Of a stretch of DNA of 64,000 nucleotides, positions 23,800-35,304 are shown piece by piece. The DNA comes from Ricinus communis (Eukaryota; Streptophyta; Magnoliopsida; Malpighiales; Euphorbiaceae). The notes under the pieces were generated by a model. The model did no database searches. It was not told the DNA's origin and saw only the letters and a program-made list of their open reading frames with translations. Both the position numbers and the translations under genes were made by a program. The stretch spans positions 29,375,277 through 29,439,276 of the forward strand of contig NC_063259.1 of NCBI RefSeq assembly GCF_019578655.1, written 5' to 3'. The first letter of the stretch is position 1, and each line of letters opens with the position of its first letter.

Positions 23800-26225
23800 C
23801 CGGAATCTCATGGTGGAGAAGAGGTGGTTGGTTAGAGAGAGGGAGTGGGAGAGGTGTATCTGCAGGATTGTGTAGTTGCTGATGATGGGAAAAACTGAAA
23901 GAAATGGACACATAACAGTTGAATATATGTATGTATCTGTTGTATGAACTGTCGACTATTGATTTTATGTGGGTGCCTGTTATTTTCTTTTTTTCCTTTT
24001 TTTCCCCTTGTTATTGGTTTTGTTTCTGATGACTCCCTGTCTCTGCTCTCAATCTCAACAAATTCCGACGGATGAGACCACTCCTTTTCAAGAAAAAGAG
24101 AATGGGATGTCGGCCAGTTTATGAAACTGAAATGTTGATATCATTTTTTCAAAAAAAAACAATTTGTGTAATTTCATAGAAGACTTTTCAAATTTAATTG
24201 CAGCTTCACATATTCGAAAAAAATTCTAAAGCAAAATTTATTATTGAGGTTTTAAATTTCTTACTTTTATTCTATTAAATTCTTAAGTTTTTTATTTTAG
24301 TATATTAAGCTTTTATATTTTTATTTCTGCTTGAATTTAATCTTTTATATATATTTTATAAAAAAAGTATTTATTTTATTAAAATCTTATTTTTAATAAT
24401 TTTAATAAAATAAAATAAAATTTAAAAGCTTAATAATATATTTTACTTAATTCTAAACTGACAAAGCTCATTAAAACACCATATAGTATAGGGGATGAAA
24501 GACTTAGAAGAGGTGACTACTTCCAATTGACTCTGCAGTAGCTAAAATAGGTTAGGTTAAAGTTGAATCGAAATTCCATAAACTGTTTCACGAAAAAAAA
24601 GAATTACATAAACTGAAAGAGGATCCCAAGCTTTTTTTTTTTTTTTTTTCTCTTTGGTTTTCTTTTATTATATTCTGCAGAGTCCCTATCTCTGAATTCC
24701 TCCAAGAAAGAAAGAACATATTCCATATAGTTCCAAAGGGTTGTCTTTGGATCCTTAGTAATTTGATGATTACATGTTAATGATTCACTTAAACATATCT
24801 TTTTTCATTTTAATAATTCCATTCTATGATAATACCCAGAATTATCAGAACCAGCGATCCCATGAATTTCACACGAAAACGTCAGAATTACACAAACTTG
24901 GCAGGTATATTAGATGCAAAAAGAAAAGGGAAAAACTAAAAGTCAAATAAAGTATACTGGTTTAGACATGAAGAGGTGACATTTCAACCTAAAGCAGAAT
25001 TGGTCTTGTCTAAGTCCTAGCTATTAGAGGTTTATTTATTTCTAATTTCTTAATTAGGGCCTACTTCTGTCATTTCCTTAGGAAAGATAAGTTAACGTTG
25101 CATTTGATGTTTTAGATGGATGCAACAATTGAGATTCAGGTCTCAGTTCTTAATTAATATAGGCGACACAAATTCTTAATTTTGTAGCTAAAGATTCCTT
25201 GCATGTCAAGTTTTATAATAATAACAATTACTACTATTAATAATTAAATTATCAATACAAAAATAATCAGTTGTTTTTATCATGGTTATATATACAATAT
25301 TTATATACGCTATCTTTGGCGACCAATTAATTATTTGAGTCTAGAAAACTTTGCCCAAAACCATCATTTCTATACACCAGAAGATGCCATGCATGATATT
25401 GACATAGTCTTTTTTGTTAATAAATAACCGGTAAAAGCAATGAACCATAATCTTTCTTCTATTGAAAATTAATTTCTTTCACAGTATTTGTTTCAGATTA
25501 ATACAATTTTATATTAATTTTATCAACGAAGAAATTCTATAAATCCCGGTAAAAAAATTTACTTCTTACACTTGCTATTATACATGATCGTTTTGAAAAT
25601 TTTAAAAAAAAAAAAAAAAAAAAAAAAAGAAACATTTTCTGCTTCCGTTATATAGTCGGTCCAAAGATATTATTTTGTCAAATGAAAAATAATAATGATA
25701 ATAAAACTATATATGCTTTCCCTTTCTAGTTATGAACTGTGAATCTCAAATTAGTTTAAAAGTGAAATGTTTATACAGTCAGCATGACCATAATTTCAAG
25801 TTAAAATTTATGCATGATTTGATCTAAGATGTTATGCAATAACTTGTCTGTCAGAAATTCCATGTTTATATGTTTGTCTGCAATTAATAGATTTATTCAA
25901 AATTTGAAACATAATAGTACGCGAACTGTGTGATATTCTTTGAAAAGTCTCTGACGTTCACCTTTGTATTTAAAATTTGGTTGCTTCAGTTGTTTCCAAA
26001 GGGTTAGAAGGTACTGTGTCAGCCTTGTTTTATATTATGGTGTTTAGTGGTGGTTGATACTTGATCTCCTTTTTGGAGGTTAATGACATTTCAAAATTGA
26101 TATGCATCCAACACAAGTTTTCTTTTTACTAATTCCAGGTTATTACACCTTATATTGGATATTTAGCATGTACTTGTTATACGATTTAAAATGTTTTTAA
26201 TACTTTTATATTCCATTAATAAAAC
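23800..26225. other. Intergenic, promoter-side and AT-rich DNA
   Basis: The first few hundred bases are the promoter side of the BED/hAT gene, including GAGAGAGGG-like purine-rich sequence near 23835-23860. Beyond that the DNA is AT-rich, with homopolymer tracts (T run at about 24632-24650, A run at about 25603-25628). No gene is recognised. Confidence 0.5.
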
Positions 26226-26228
26226 ACT

Positions 26229-26306
26229 TACCATTGCTACAAGGAGAAGAACATAACTGCAGACTTTCTTGCTAATGAAGATCTCTCAACCATCCTCCTG
26301 GGATCA
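26229..26306 (+). mobile_element. LINE relic: C-terminal RNase H fragment
   Basis: A short in-frame stretch reads YHCYKEKNITADFLANED, followed by LSTILLG. This resembles the end of the RNase H domain in plant non-LTR retrotransposons, whose consensus is roughly H-x-YREAN-x-xADFLAN. Only about 26 residues remain and no reverse transcriptase is nearby. The match is short, so confidence is limited. Confidence 0.4.
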
Positions 26307-26319
26307 ACGTATGACCTAA

Positions 26320-26835
26320 TAAACAGTCCCGGAACCGCCTGCTCACGGTTTAATAGAAATTGAAAACATGATCCGACTCCCTCCTAACACAGTTCAAAAG
26401 TTAGTTTAGAACCGGTCGGTTCTGGTTTTGGTTCGGTCCTTCCAAATATACTAAAAAAAAAAGAAACTTGAATTTCTTATCAAAAATTAAATTATCTATT
26501 ATGGTTTAGAGGAATCATTTTTTTTCTTTATCATTTTTATTTATTTATTTATTAATATTAATTATTTATTCGTTAAATATCTTTAATATTATTATTATTA
26601 TTATTATTATTAGTTTTTTAAAAAGTTATTCTTAATTAAAATAATAAATTAAATTATAATACGATATCTTACTATTTATTATTAGAAAATAAACGGTTCA
26701 AGAATTGAACTACCAATTCTAGTTCCAGCAAATATTGAACCGTCTTTGAATTGGCTTCTCTAGTTCGAGCCGGTTTCAAATTTGACTGATTTTATTTCGA
26801 TTTGATTTCGGTTCTAAACCTGGCCATGGCCATGT
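26320..26835. mobile_element. Probable hAT-type non-autonomous element relic
   Basis: The edges are rich in GGTTC/GAACC words: left TTTAGAACCGGTCGGTTC (about 26405-26422) and right TTTCGGTTCTAAACC (about 26806-26820), whose complement is GGTTTAGAACCGAAA. Such GAACCG-rich inverted ends are common in plant hAT-like non-autonomous elements. The interior is AT-rich with an (ATT)n run at about 26589-26612. The outer boundaries are uncertain. Confidence 0.45.
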
Positions 26836-28440
26836 TTGTGGGAACTGATTCCATATTTTGGTCTGATCTCATAGGTGTTTTATAGCCTAGAGGAGCTGTG
26901 TCTATGTAGTTTTCATTTGTTTTATTTGGGTCTTCCCTTTTCTAGTCTGCAAAGAAAAATATTCAAAACACACACTATTTGATTCAGTAATTAAATATAA
27001 TATATATATATATATATAAAGAAAAACAACCAAAAGATTTTGAAAAATATAAAAACTTGGCATTTGATGATTGCAAAATTATGCATCACAAAAAAAAAAA
27101 AAGCCCTTTATTTAAAATTAGTGGAAAAATTGTATCAAAAAAAAAAGAAAATGTAAAGCATATAGTTTATTTGAATCAAACAAATGTAATTAAGTAGTGA
27201 ATTGTGTGATTGAGCTGAAATAAAAGAAAAGATGTAATGAAGCACCAACTTATTATCCCTGCAAAATACTGTCCTGTTGGGGGGGCAAATGGAGTCCGTC
27301 ATTATTAATAATTATTTGAGACACAAATAATAAAAAAAAAAGATGAAATATTCACGTATTGGTGCATGTGGTTTAATCTTTTATATTATAGTTTAAATAA
27401 ATATATATATATATATATTCTTTTTGTGGGTGGGTATGGTGGAGTCCAACTTTTGGAACCACATCTATCACATAATAACATCTGCAAAATCTTCAACTCT
27501 ACTTTATTTAATTTAGACTTTACAACTAATTCAAATTTGTATAATCAAAAAATGGAGGACCCGCTTCTAACCAAACGCAGCAGTAAGAATTCAGGAAGGA
27601 GAAAAAGTTGAAATACAACTCTATTTAACCTTCTTCTTTTATAGGTCACTTTTTCTTTTTCCTTTCAAATAAAGTTTCATCTTTCCATTTTCTATATCTA
27701 TAAATTTTTATGGCATATGCTTTTGATGTCGCAAACCACTAACTGAATTTTGCACTTATAACATAAATATGTTTTCTTTAATGTACACTTACAGTAAAGA
27801 AGTAGTAAGAAAAATACATTAATATTTTGATGTGAATCATCCAGGAAAAAAAAGAGCGAATATATATATATATGTGTATTAAAGGAACCTATTTCATATT
27901 ATTATTTTTATATCAAAATAAAAATCTTGAGAATAATTTGGAATCAGAAACCTATAATAAGGTACAGGTTTTATAGTTAATCCTTATAGTGGCGTCGTGC
28001 GGCAAGCCCAATAAGCCCTGTTTTTGTTTTCTCTGGGTTGGCTTAGGCCTCGTGAAATTGACGTTATAACCTTAAGGCCCGTTTGATCCCAACCTCTGCT
28101 TATGAGTAACAACGACTTGTTACGTTTTTTATTGTCTATTGCACCCGACAATTATGTTATTAAAGAAAAAAGGAAAAATATTTATTGTAAATGAAAAAAG
28201 ATAATTTTCATAAACATTACACAAATTTCGAATTTTGATCCACCAATCAAATAGGAAACAAAAAAGGTTCTAAAAGAAATGAAAGCTGAATAGAGGCAAA
28301 CAAAAAAGTTTACTTCAAATTAACTAATTCCCGGTCAGAATAAAATTTATTGATACAAGCAGACACGTGCCATCCTATTGTTAGAGTTCACGCACTTCCC
28401 GTAACACGAGAGTCCGCGGACACTAACCTGAATTAGAGGC
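26836..28440. other. Intergenic region upstream of the FKBP53 gene
   Basis: AT-rich with several short (AT)n runs (about 27000-27018, 27401-27419, 27860-27874) and A-runs. The frame at 27366-27611 spans an AT run and is not convincing. The last 450 bp are less AT-rich and probably include the FKBP promoter. Confidence 0.5.
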
Positions 28441-28444
28441 AGCC

Positions 28445-28487
28445 TTAGGGTTTAAAAGAAAGAGCGAGAGAAACTAGGGTTTTAGGA
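28445..28487 (+). promoter_or_regulatory. Two telo-box motifs ahead of the FKBP53 gene
   Basis: TTAGGGTTT (28445-28453) and CTAGGGTTTTAGG (28475-28487) lie 30-70 bp upstream of the start codon. Telo boxes (AAACCCTAA in either orientation) are typical of plant promoters and leaders for translation and nucleolar genes, which suits a nucleolar histone chaperone. Confidence 0.55.
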
Positions 28488-28514
28488 AACTTTATTTTGC
28501 ATCATTCCGTAAGA

Positions 28515-31171
28515 ATGGGTTTTTGGGGTAAGTATCATAAATGATTCTTTTATTTCCTGATTTCTGCGTTTGCTTAATACAACTCTTTTGCTGATAAATG
28601 TTGAAGCAAAATTTAAGTTCCTTGAATTGATTTCGATATGTGTATTTGATTAGGAATCGAAGTGAAACCGGGCAAACCACACCCTTTCCACTCTGATAAC
28701 GTGGAAGGAAGGCTTTATGTAACCCAGGTATCAACAATCTCTTATCTAATTAACATTTTGAAGTCTAAATTAGCAATGGCCTTCTAATTTTGCTTGTGAT
28801 TATTAATCATCTAATTTTGGGTGTGTTTAGAATGTGTAGTTAAGTGATATTCTTGAGATTTTGGAATGAACATTTGGTTCTTATTGAATGATATTATTTA
28901 TCATTTTTATTGCCACATATCACACTCACCCTTCTCAGATAATGGGGTGGTGAGTTAGTTTAACATGCATTGTCTAATGAAAGAGATAGAATAAAAGTCG
29001 AACCCAATTCTTGACATTTGCTTAAGGAACTTTGGATATACTTCTGAAACTGGGTGCATGTGTCATCTTTATGGATTTGTTGTTCATAATGTTCTGCTGG
29101 ATTACATAAAGGTTTGCATTTATCTCTTCTTTTGGTTATAAATATTTTTGCTTTATTGATTTAGGCAACTCTAGGCCTTGGTCCATCAACAGAGAGGACT
29201 GTTCTTCAGTGTTCTGTTGGCCATAAAAATCCAGTTTTCTTATGTTCCTTATTACCGGACAGAATTGAATCTTGCTCCTTGAATCTTGAATTCAAGGATG
29301 AATTAGTGGCTTTCTCTGTGATTGGCCCACGAAGCATCCATCTATCTGGTTATTTTGTGTCTGATGAAGGTGATCATCTCCGTGATGAGTACGAGTCGTA
29401 TCCTTTTGCCTTTATTGGTTTTGAGTTTGAATATTTGGTGGTTTTATCCTGTCTCACCGCTCCTTTCACATTATATATTTAGTGTAACTATACTAAAGAA
29501 AAGTGGAATGGTGGCTATCTGTTACTTTCTACTTGTTACTTTCTTACTACAATATTTAGTGATTCTGGAGAGGACATTGCTGAGACAGAAACAGAAGAGT
29601 CAAGTGAATGTGATTATGACGATGAATACGATGATGACTTTATTGATGATGACGATGATGACCTTGAAATGTTCTCACCTTCACCTGTTCCCAATAGTGG
29701 AGGTAAATATTGTGTTTATGAGACAAGTGTGCAACTTGCACATACACAAGATGCATTTTCTTTTTGTCGTGACTTTGTGGTTTTACAGTAATTTATAAGG
29801 ACATTTATTTTTCATTTCCATGAATTTAAGTATAGTCTACATGTACATTAAATGCTTAAATTATTTTATTTGGTGTTGACATGGTCACAAATTTTAAGCT
29901 CTGAGCAAGCCAAAGTCACTGACTTTGAGCTAATTTGCCATGTTCTTGAAACTATGTTGATACTGTCGGCCATTTAGTTTAAAAAATTTAAAGGTTGTCT
30001 AGAATATTAGTTGGAGTTTTAGTTCAAGTTAAAGGATCAGTTATATGCTTGGGTAATTTTCTTTACAGTTATGTGCATGTAAAAGAGTATTAAGTTGGCT
30101 AGCTTTTATTAGTTTTAACTGCCATTTATAGTTATGAGCTTTTACTATGGCAATTGACTAAAGATATTTGCTTATCAAACTTTTCCCCCCTTGATTTTAG
30201 TTGTAATTGAGGAAATAGTGGACGATGAGAAACCCAACAATCAGCCTAAACAATCAAAGAAGAAAAGTAACCAGGAGGACCAAAAGAACTCCCATCGACA
30301 AATGCTTGTTAGGAGGGGAGCTGATGTCTCAGTTTTGGAAAGTGAAGATGAAGATGGCTTTCCAATTGTTGCCTCGCAGAAAAGCAAAGCTGGAGTTGAG
30401 GAACCTGAACTAGACATACAAAAAGATAAGAGAACCAAAGAAACCAAGAAAAAAGCAAGAGATGACAATAGTGATGCCACAGGAAAGAAGAGAAAAGACA
30501 AAGGCACTGACCAAGACGGTGAATCAATAAGGTTTCTATAACACCACTCATTGGCAGCATCTCTTCAGAATTTGAATCCCAGCTAGCTTTCTTTCCCCCT
30601 TAATATTCATTCCTTATTTTCTTTAGGCTTAGAGTTTGGCAAAATTAGGGGACATGTTGGTTGTATTAGTTTGTTACACTTGCCACGAGCAGGGTAGCCT
30701 GCTGTCTTTTAGTCAATGCCATCAAGATATTGAATTGGATCCTACACTAATGTCAGGAAAAAGAAGAAGAAGAAGGAGAAAGAAAAGGATAAAGCAGTAA
30801 TCACTGCTGAAATAGATGACAATGAGAACAAAGATCTTTCCAAAGATGCAATCCTACAAGAGGAGGTGAAGAAGCAGGATTCTCCTGATGCTAATTCCAA
30901 TAAGAGGTGAGAACATCATTCTTATATTTTGCAAAATGGTCCTTTCATTTTTGCATACTGAGAATGCGACTATTTCCATGGGCCATGGATTGTGAATGAC
31001 CGCGTGTTCATGTTAAGGAAGATGGTATATATTTACTCAATTTAATACAATAAGTGGTAGATGTGGATTGAGATTTTCATAGCAGCATATGCAAATCTTA
31101 GCTATATCATGCCTCATCACCCTGTTTTTGAGTTCCCACGCATGAAAGACCAATAACATATTTCTGATAAG

Positions 31172-31219
<48 letters not shown>

Positions 31220-32424
31220 GTGTATGCAAACACGCACATGCTCACGTACGCACACTTTGTGTGGTAGGCTGATGCTAATATGATTTAGTATTACATACTA
31301 AAAGTAAATTTTTACATCAATTTGCAGGGGTCTTAACACTGATGCAGACAATGTCCCTGGTGAAAATACATCTGATAAGAAAAAGAAAAAAAAGAAGAAC
31401 AAGAAGAACAAGGATAGTGGGGAGGATATGAGTAAGAATCAAACTGCTTCAGCTGTGGGAGCTGAGGCCAAAACCTCTCTGGGGTCTGAGAGTAACCAAT
31501 CAGCAGCTAAGTCTTCACACATTAGAACCTTTGCCAATGGTTTGGTTATTGAGGAGTTAGCAATGGGCAAACCGGATGGTAAAAGAGCTTCTCCTGGAAG
31601 TCAGGTACCTCTCTGACCATTTATTTGGAGTGGTTTGCCCGTATGGTGAAAGCCACGAGTATTTTACCATATGCTAGGCGGACAAGTAATAAACAGCTGT
31701 GCTAAAATGGAAAACGAGTGTTATGCAATATATTGCATAGATGTATCAAATGTTCATTACAATGAAAAATCTGTAATTGGGTTTCAGGTCAGCATGCACT
31801 ATATTGGCAAGCTAAAGAAGAATGGCAAAATATTTGATTCTAATGTGGGAAGGGCACCCTTCAAGTTCCGCCTAGGTAGTACAATATTTGGACTACAGGT
31901 CTTAGCAACCTGCTGTAATAATGGTGGTAATAGTTTTGTATTTTTCCTGCAGGTATAGGACAAGTAATAAAGGGATGGGATGTTGGAGTTAATGGTAATT
32001 ATTATCTTATTTAGTAGGATTTCATTATATTATATTATTTGTCAAGAGTATCCCATGTTTACATGTTCTATGTGCGTTGAATCCTTAGGCATGAGAGTTG
32101 GTGACAAAAGAAGACTTACAATTCCACCATCAATGGGGTAAAACAATTACTACATTTTTCTCAATCTTCGTCCATATTTCTCTTTACTGGTGGACTTCAG
32201 CTAAATTCATGGCATACAATCTGCATGTTCTCCTTGCCTATTGTTGATGTCCCTTTATGAGCAGGGATTCTCAAATTAGTTGAATCTCCTCCACTCGTCC
32301 TCAATTACCTGCTAGAGTTACTAATTTTACGTTTTGATACAGTTATGGGGATAGAGGAGCTGGTCCGAAGATACCGCCCAATTCATGGCTTGTGTTCGAT
32401 GTTGAGTTGCTGAATGTCAAATGA
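28515..32424 (+). CDS. FKBP53: Nucleoplasmin-like FKBP peptidyl-prolyl isomerase (FKBP53 type)
   Basis: Eleven exons join in frame: 28515-28527, 28654-28727, 29165-29397, 29560-29702, 30201-30531, 30757-30906, 31328-31604, 31788-31875, 31953-31994, 32089-32137 and 32343-32424. They give 493 residues, close to the size I recall for Arabidopsis FKBP53. The N-terminus [13 protein letters not shown] and the next 100 residues are the nucleoplasmin-like core. An Asp/Glu-rich tract (about 107-150) follows, then VVIEEI, then a long Lys-rich region with nuclear or nucleolar targeting character. The last 95 residues are an FKBP domain ([38 protein letters not shown], then [13 protein letters not shown]). 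FKBP53 is a nucleolar histone H3 chaperone repressing rDNA. The exon 5 donor (AAG then GTTTCT) is weak but is the only choice I found that keeps the frame. Confidence 0.95.
31174..31217. repeat. (CT)n microsatellite in FKBP53 intron 6
   Basis: About 22 perfect CT units within the intron between exons 6 and 7. It produces the artificial Arg-Glu run of the minus-strand frame at 31037-31255. It should be length-polymorphic. Confidence 0.95.
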
Positions 32425-33500
32425 TAGTGATCAGCGACTGGCCTTCCTTTTGGATTTGAACTCCTCCATTGCTTTAATAGACATTGATGAATGCTTGAGA
32501 GTGAGACTTGGTATTTATTGACAAAACTCGTATGGAATACTGCTACTGGTTCACCTCATCGTGCATATCAATTCAGTGTTGTTAGATGGGTGTGGGCAAA
32601 AATTTTGGTAAAAACTAGCTGCTTTTATTTCACAAGAGTGCAAAAATTATCAATTGACTATATTCTTGAATCTTGTCCCCCCTTCAAATGGGTCATGTTA
32701 TTTTGAAGCTGGGCCTTCTCGCTTGCCATGTGTAAGACTGAAGCAACCAATATACACAATTTCTTTTTTTGGGCAGAATTCTTTTTTGACAATTAAAAGA
32801 TAACCAATGTACACAATTTGATGATATTAGAGAATTCTCAACTGCACTTTCATTTTTATTTGAAAAAACTACCATTACGATTTATACAGAGCAGAAAAAA
32901 TGAAAAAAGTAATTAAAATGAGCGATTCTTCTCTTCCCATATTTGTAGAGCGAGTTTCCCATCTTTTTGTAGAGTTTTTGACTTTTAACAGGTTGTAGGG
33001 AGAAAACAAGAGGACGAAGGAGAAATTTCCTTCCCTATTTAAAGAAAGGAAGGTAAGAATCTGTCAAAGATGCTTTTACATAGTCTTGCTTTAATTATTA
33101 ATGTCTTGATTTCTTATGCTCTCACCCTAATGACGCCCTTAGTAATATATGCGAGTACGACTCGGTCTTATACGGCCTGTGACTCGTTTGCCTCAGTATT
33201 TTTTCAAAATATTTGATGCTGTAATCAATCATTCCATGTTTCCCACGTGCAAACGAGTGCTAAGTGGGTCATTCAAGAACAAGCACGAAATGTAAACATT
33301 TGACAAAATCCATGTATACAAGACTGACTTGCTTTCTCTCTCTTTATGATAATTTTTCTATAATTTTTAAATTATTTATTTATTTAAATCATAATAAATT
33401 TAAAAATTTATATGAAAAAATATTTTAAAAAATAATTATATGAATATTAAAAGAGTCCTTTAACTATTCTAGAAAGATATATATTAATTAGTATTAAAAG
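32425..33500. other. FKBP53 3' region and intergenic DNA
   Basis: The first few hundred bases are probably FKBP53 3' untranslated sequence; the frame at 32491-32706 shows no family resemblance. No other gene is seen. Confidence 0.5.
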
Positions 33501-33504
33501 TGTT

Positions 33505-33840
33505 ATAATTTTATACTTAATCATTTAATTACTTAAATTATTTTTCTCACCCTATCATTATAAGAATTATTTTAAAATTTTCGATTCACTTCTTAGAATA
33601 ATTGTATACTTAACCATTTAAATATTTTAAATTATTTTTCTCACCTTATCATCATAAGAATTATTCTAAAATTTTTAATTCATTTTTTAGAATTATAAGT
33701 TTAGTTTAATTTTTATAAAAAATATCTATAATTTTTATATCATTTATTTAATTACTTCGAAATCTTTTCCTTACTTTTTTTTCATAAAAATAATACTAAG
33801 ATTTTTTATTTAATTTTTACATATTTTTTGTTTGATTCAT
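33505..33840. repeat. Tandem repeat of about 93 bp, two clear copies and a diverged third
   Basis: TATTTTTCTCACC followed by CTATCATTATAAGAATTA in the first copy recurs 93 bp later as TATTTTTCTCACCTTATC and ATCATAAGAATTA. A third, more diverged stretch (about 33740-33840) keeps the order. It lies just left of the inverted-repeat element at 33954. Confidence 0.6.
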
Positions 33841-33953
33841 AAGAGAATTCTAATTTCATATTTTAATGTAAAAAATATTTGTATGCGTATCTAAATAATC
33901 TATGATTAATAAATCACTGCATCTATGTTAATGTGTAATTCATATAAATACTT

Positions 33954-34667
33954 TATGGCTAAATACATAAATGGATCCTTGAACTTGTTCTGTTTTTGCA
34001 ATTGGCTCTCTGAACTCAATTTTGATTTAATTGGACTTCTCAACTTTATAAGTTGTTATTTTTAACCCTCCAGTAATAGTAGTAATAAGAAATTAATATT
34101 CTTACTAATAACATTATTTATAATTGGTAAAATATATAATTAAATTATTAAGCTCGTCTTATTTTCATAATTGGTCTTTCTAAACCCAACTTTGATTCAA
34201 TGCGCAAATAAACTTCACGAGTTATTATATTTAAATCTTTCACAAACAGAAGTTAAGCTTTTTGAATTAACCTCTTATGAAAAATATATTCCTTTAATTC
34301 TAATATATTATTTATTGTACACTAAATTATTTTATTAATTTATTAAATAAAATAAAAATATATATTTTTCAAAAGATTAAAATAAATAGTTGTAATCTTT
34401 CAATTTTTCTATCACCAAGTTCTTTCTCCAATAACCATCGCAATGCAATATTTAATAGATATAAAAAAACGACAAGTTTTGTTTGAGAACTAAAACTCAT
34501 TGTTTTACTTTTTTATTTTATTTACTTATTTTATATTTTGAATGTATTATTATTTTATTTGAACTTAACCGTTAACACAGAGAAGTCCAATTGAATTAAA
34601 GTTAACATCGTGGAGCCAATGGCAAAAACGAGACAAATTCAAAAATCCTTTTATGTATTTAGCCATA
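33954..34667. mobile_element. Inverted-repeat element, about 714 bp (MITE or foldback)
   Basis: Both ends start TATGGCTAAATACATAAA when read inward. The arms stay alignable for about 85 bp: left GCAATTGGCTCTCTGAAC pairs with right GTGGAGCCAATGGCA after complementing, and left ATTTAATTGGACTTCT pairs with AGAAGTCCAATTGAAT. The middle is AT-rich with no transposase frame. Flanking direct duplications were not resolved. Confidence 0.75.
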
Positions 34668-34678
34668 TTTTATTCGTG

Positions 34679-34773
34679 TAAAATAATTTCCGCTCAAAGA
34701 ATGAACACTAGACTATTTTATTAATGTAAATAATTTCCGCTTAAAGAATAGACACTAGACTATTTTATTAATG
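34679..34773. repeat. Direct duplication of about 47 bp
   Basis: Two adjacent copies share AATAATTTCCGCTCAAAGAA (the second with a T for C) and ACACTAGACTATTTTATTAA. They abut the right end of the inverted-repeat element. Confidence 0.8.
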
Positions 34774-34779
34774 TAATCA

Positions 34780-35300
34780 ATTTATTAATAATTATTTTTT
34801 ATTCATATTCTAAATATAATTAAAGTACAAATAAGCAAAAAAGTTTTTAAAAAATTATGTCTAAAGTTATAAAATAAAATTTATACTTTTCAAATAATAA
34901 AACTTTCAATTTGTAAAATAATCTATAATTATTTACTTTTTTCAATTAAAAATTTAATATTTTTTATATATTAAAAATTTTAATTTCATATTTTTATATA
35001 AATTTATATTTATATTTAAATAATTTATTTTTAATACTACTACAAACGTTCATATCAATTTTAATTCATATAAATATTTTTTTATATAAAATGACTTTCA
35101 TTCGAAGCACAGATATTGAGCTAGTTAACTAATAAACGGCAACATCATCAGCAAAAGTGATATAATTCCGCAAAGCGTAATAAAAACCCTCACACTACTG
35201 AGGTACTATAACCAAAAACTATTTAAGTTTCTGAGTACAAATAAGTATTTTTATTAAGATAATGCTCGGTAAAATAGCCTCTATGAAGACTGGCATTCTT
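34780..35300. other. AT-rich DNA and enolase 3' flank
   Basis: 34975-35085 partly resembles 33850-33955 (both contain AATTTCATAT and later AATTCATATAAATA), so related direct repeats lie on either side of the inverted-repeat element. From about 35100 the sequence is probably the enolase 3' untranslated region. Confidence 0.4.
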
Positions 35301-35304
35301 ATAC

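Noticed and set aside
29322..29798. 158-codon plus-strand frame rich in Met, Leu and Thr
   Set aside because: It is an alternative frame across FKBP53 exons 3-4 and the intron; the acidic FKBP reading is the conserved one.
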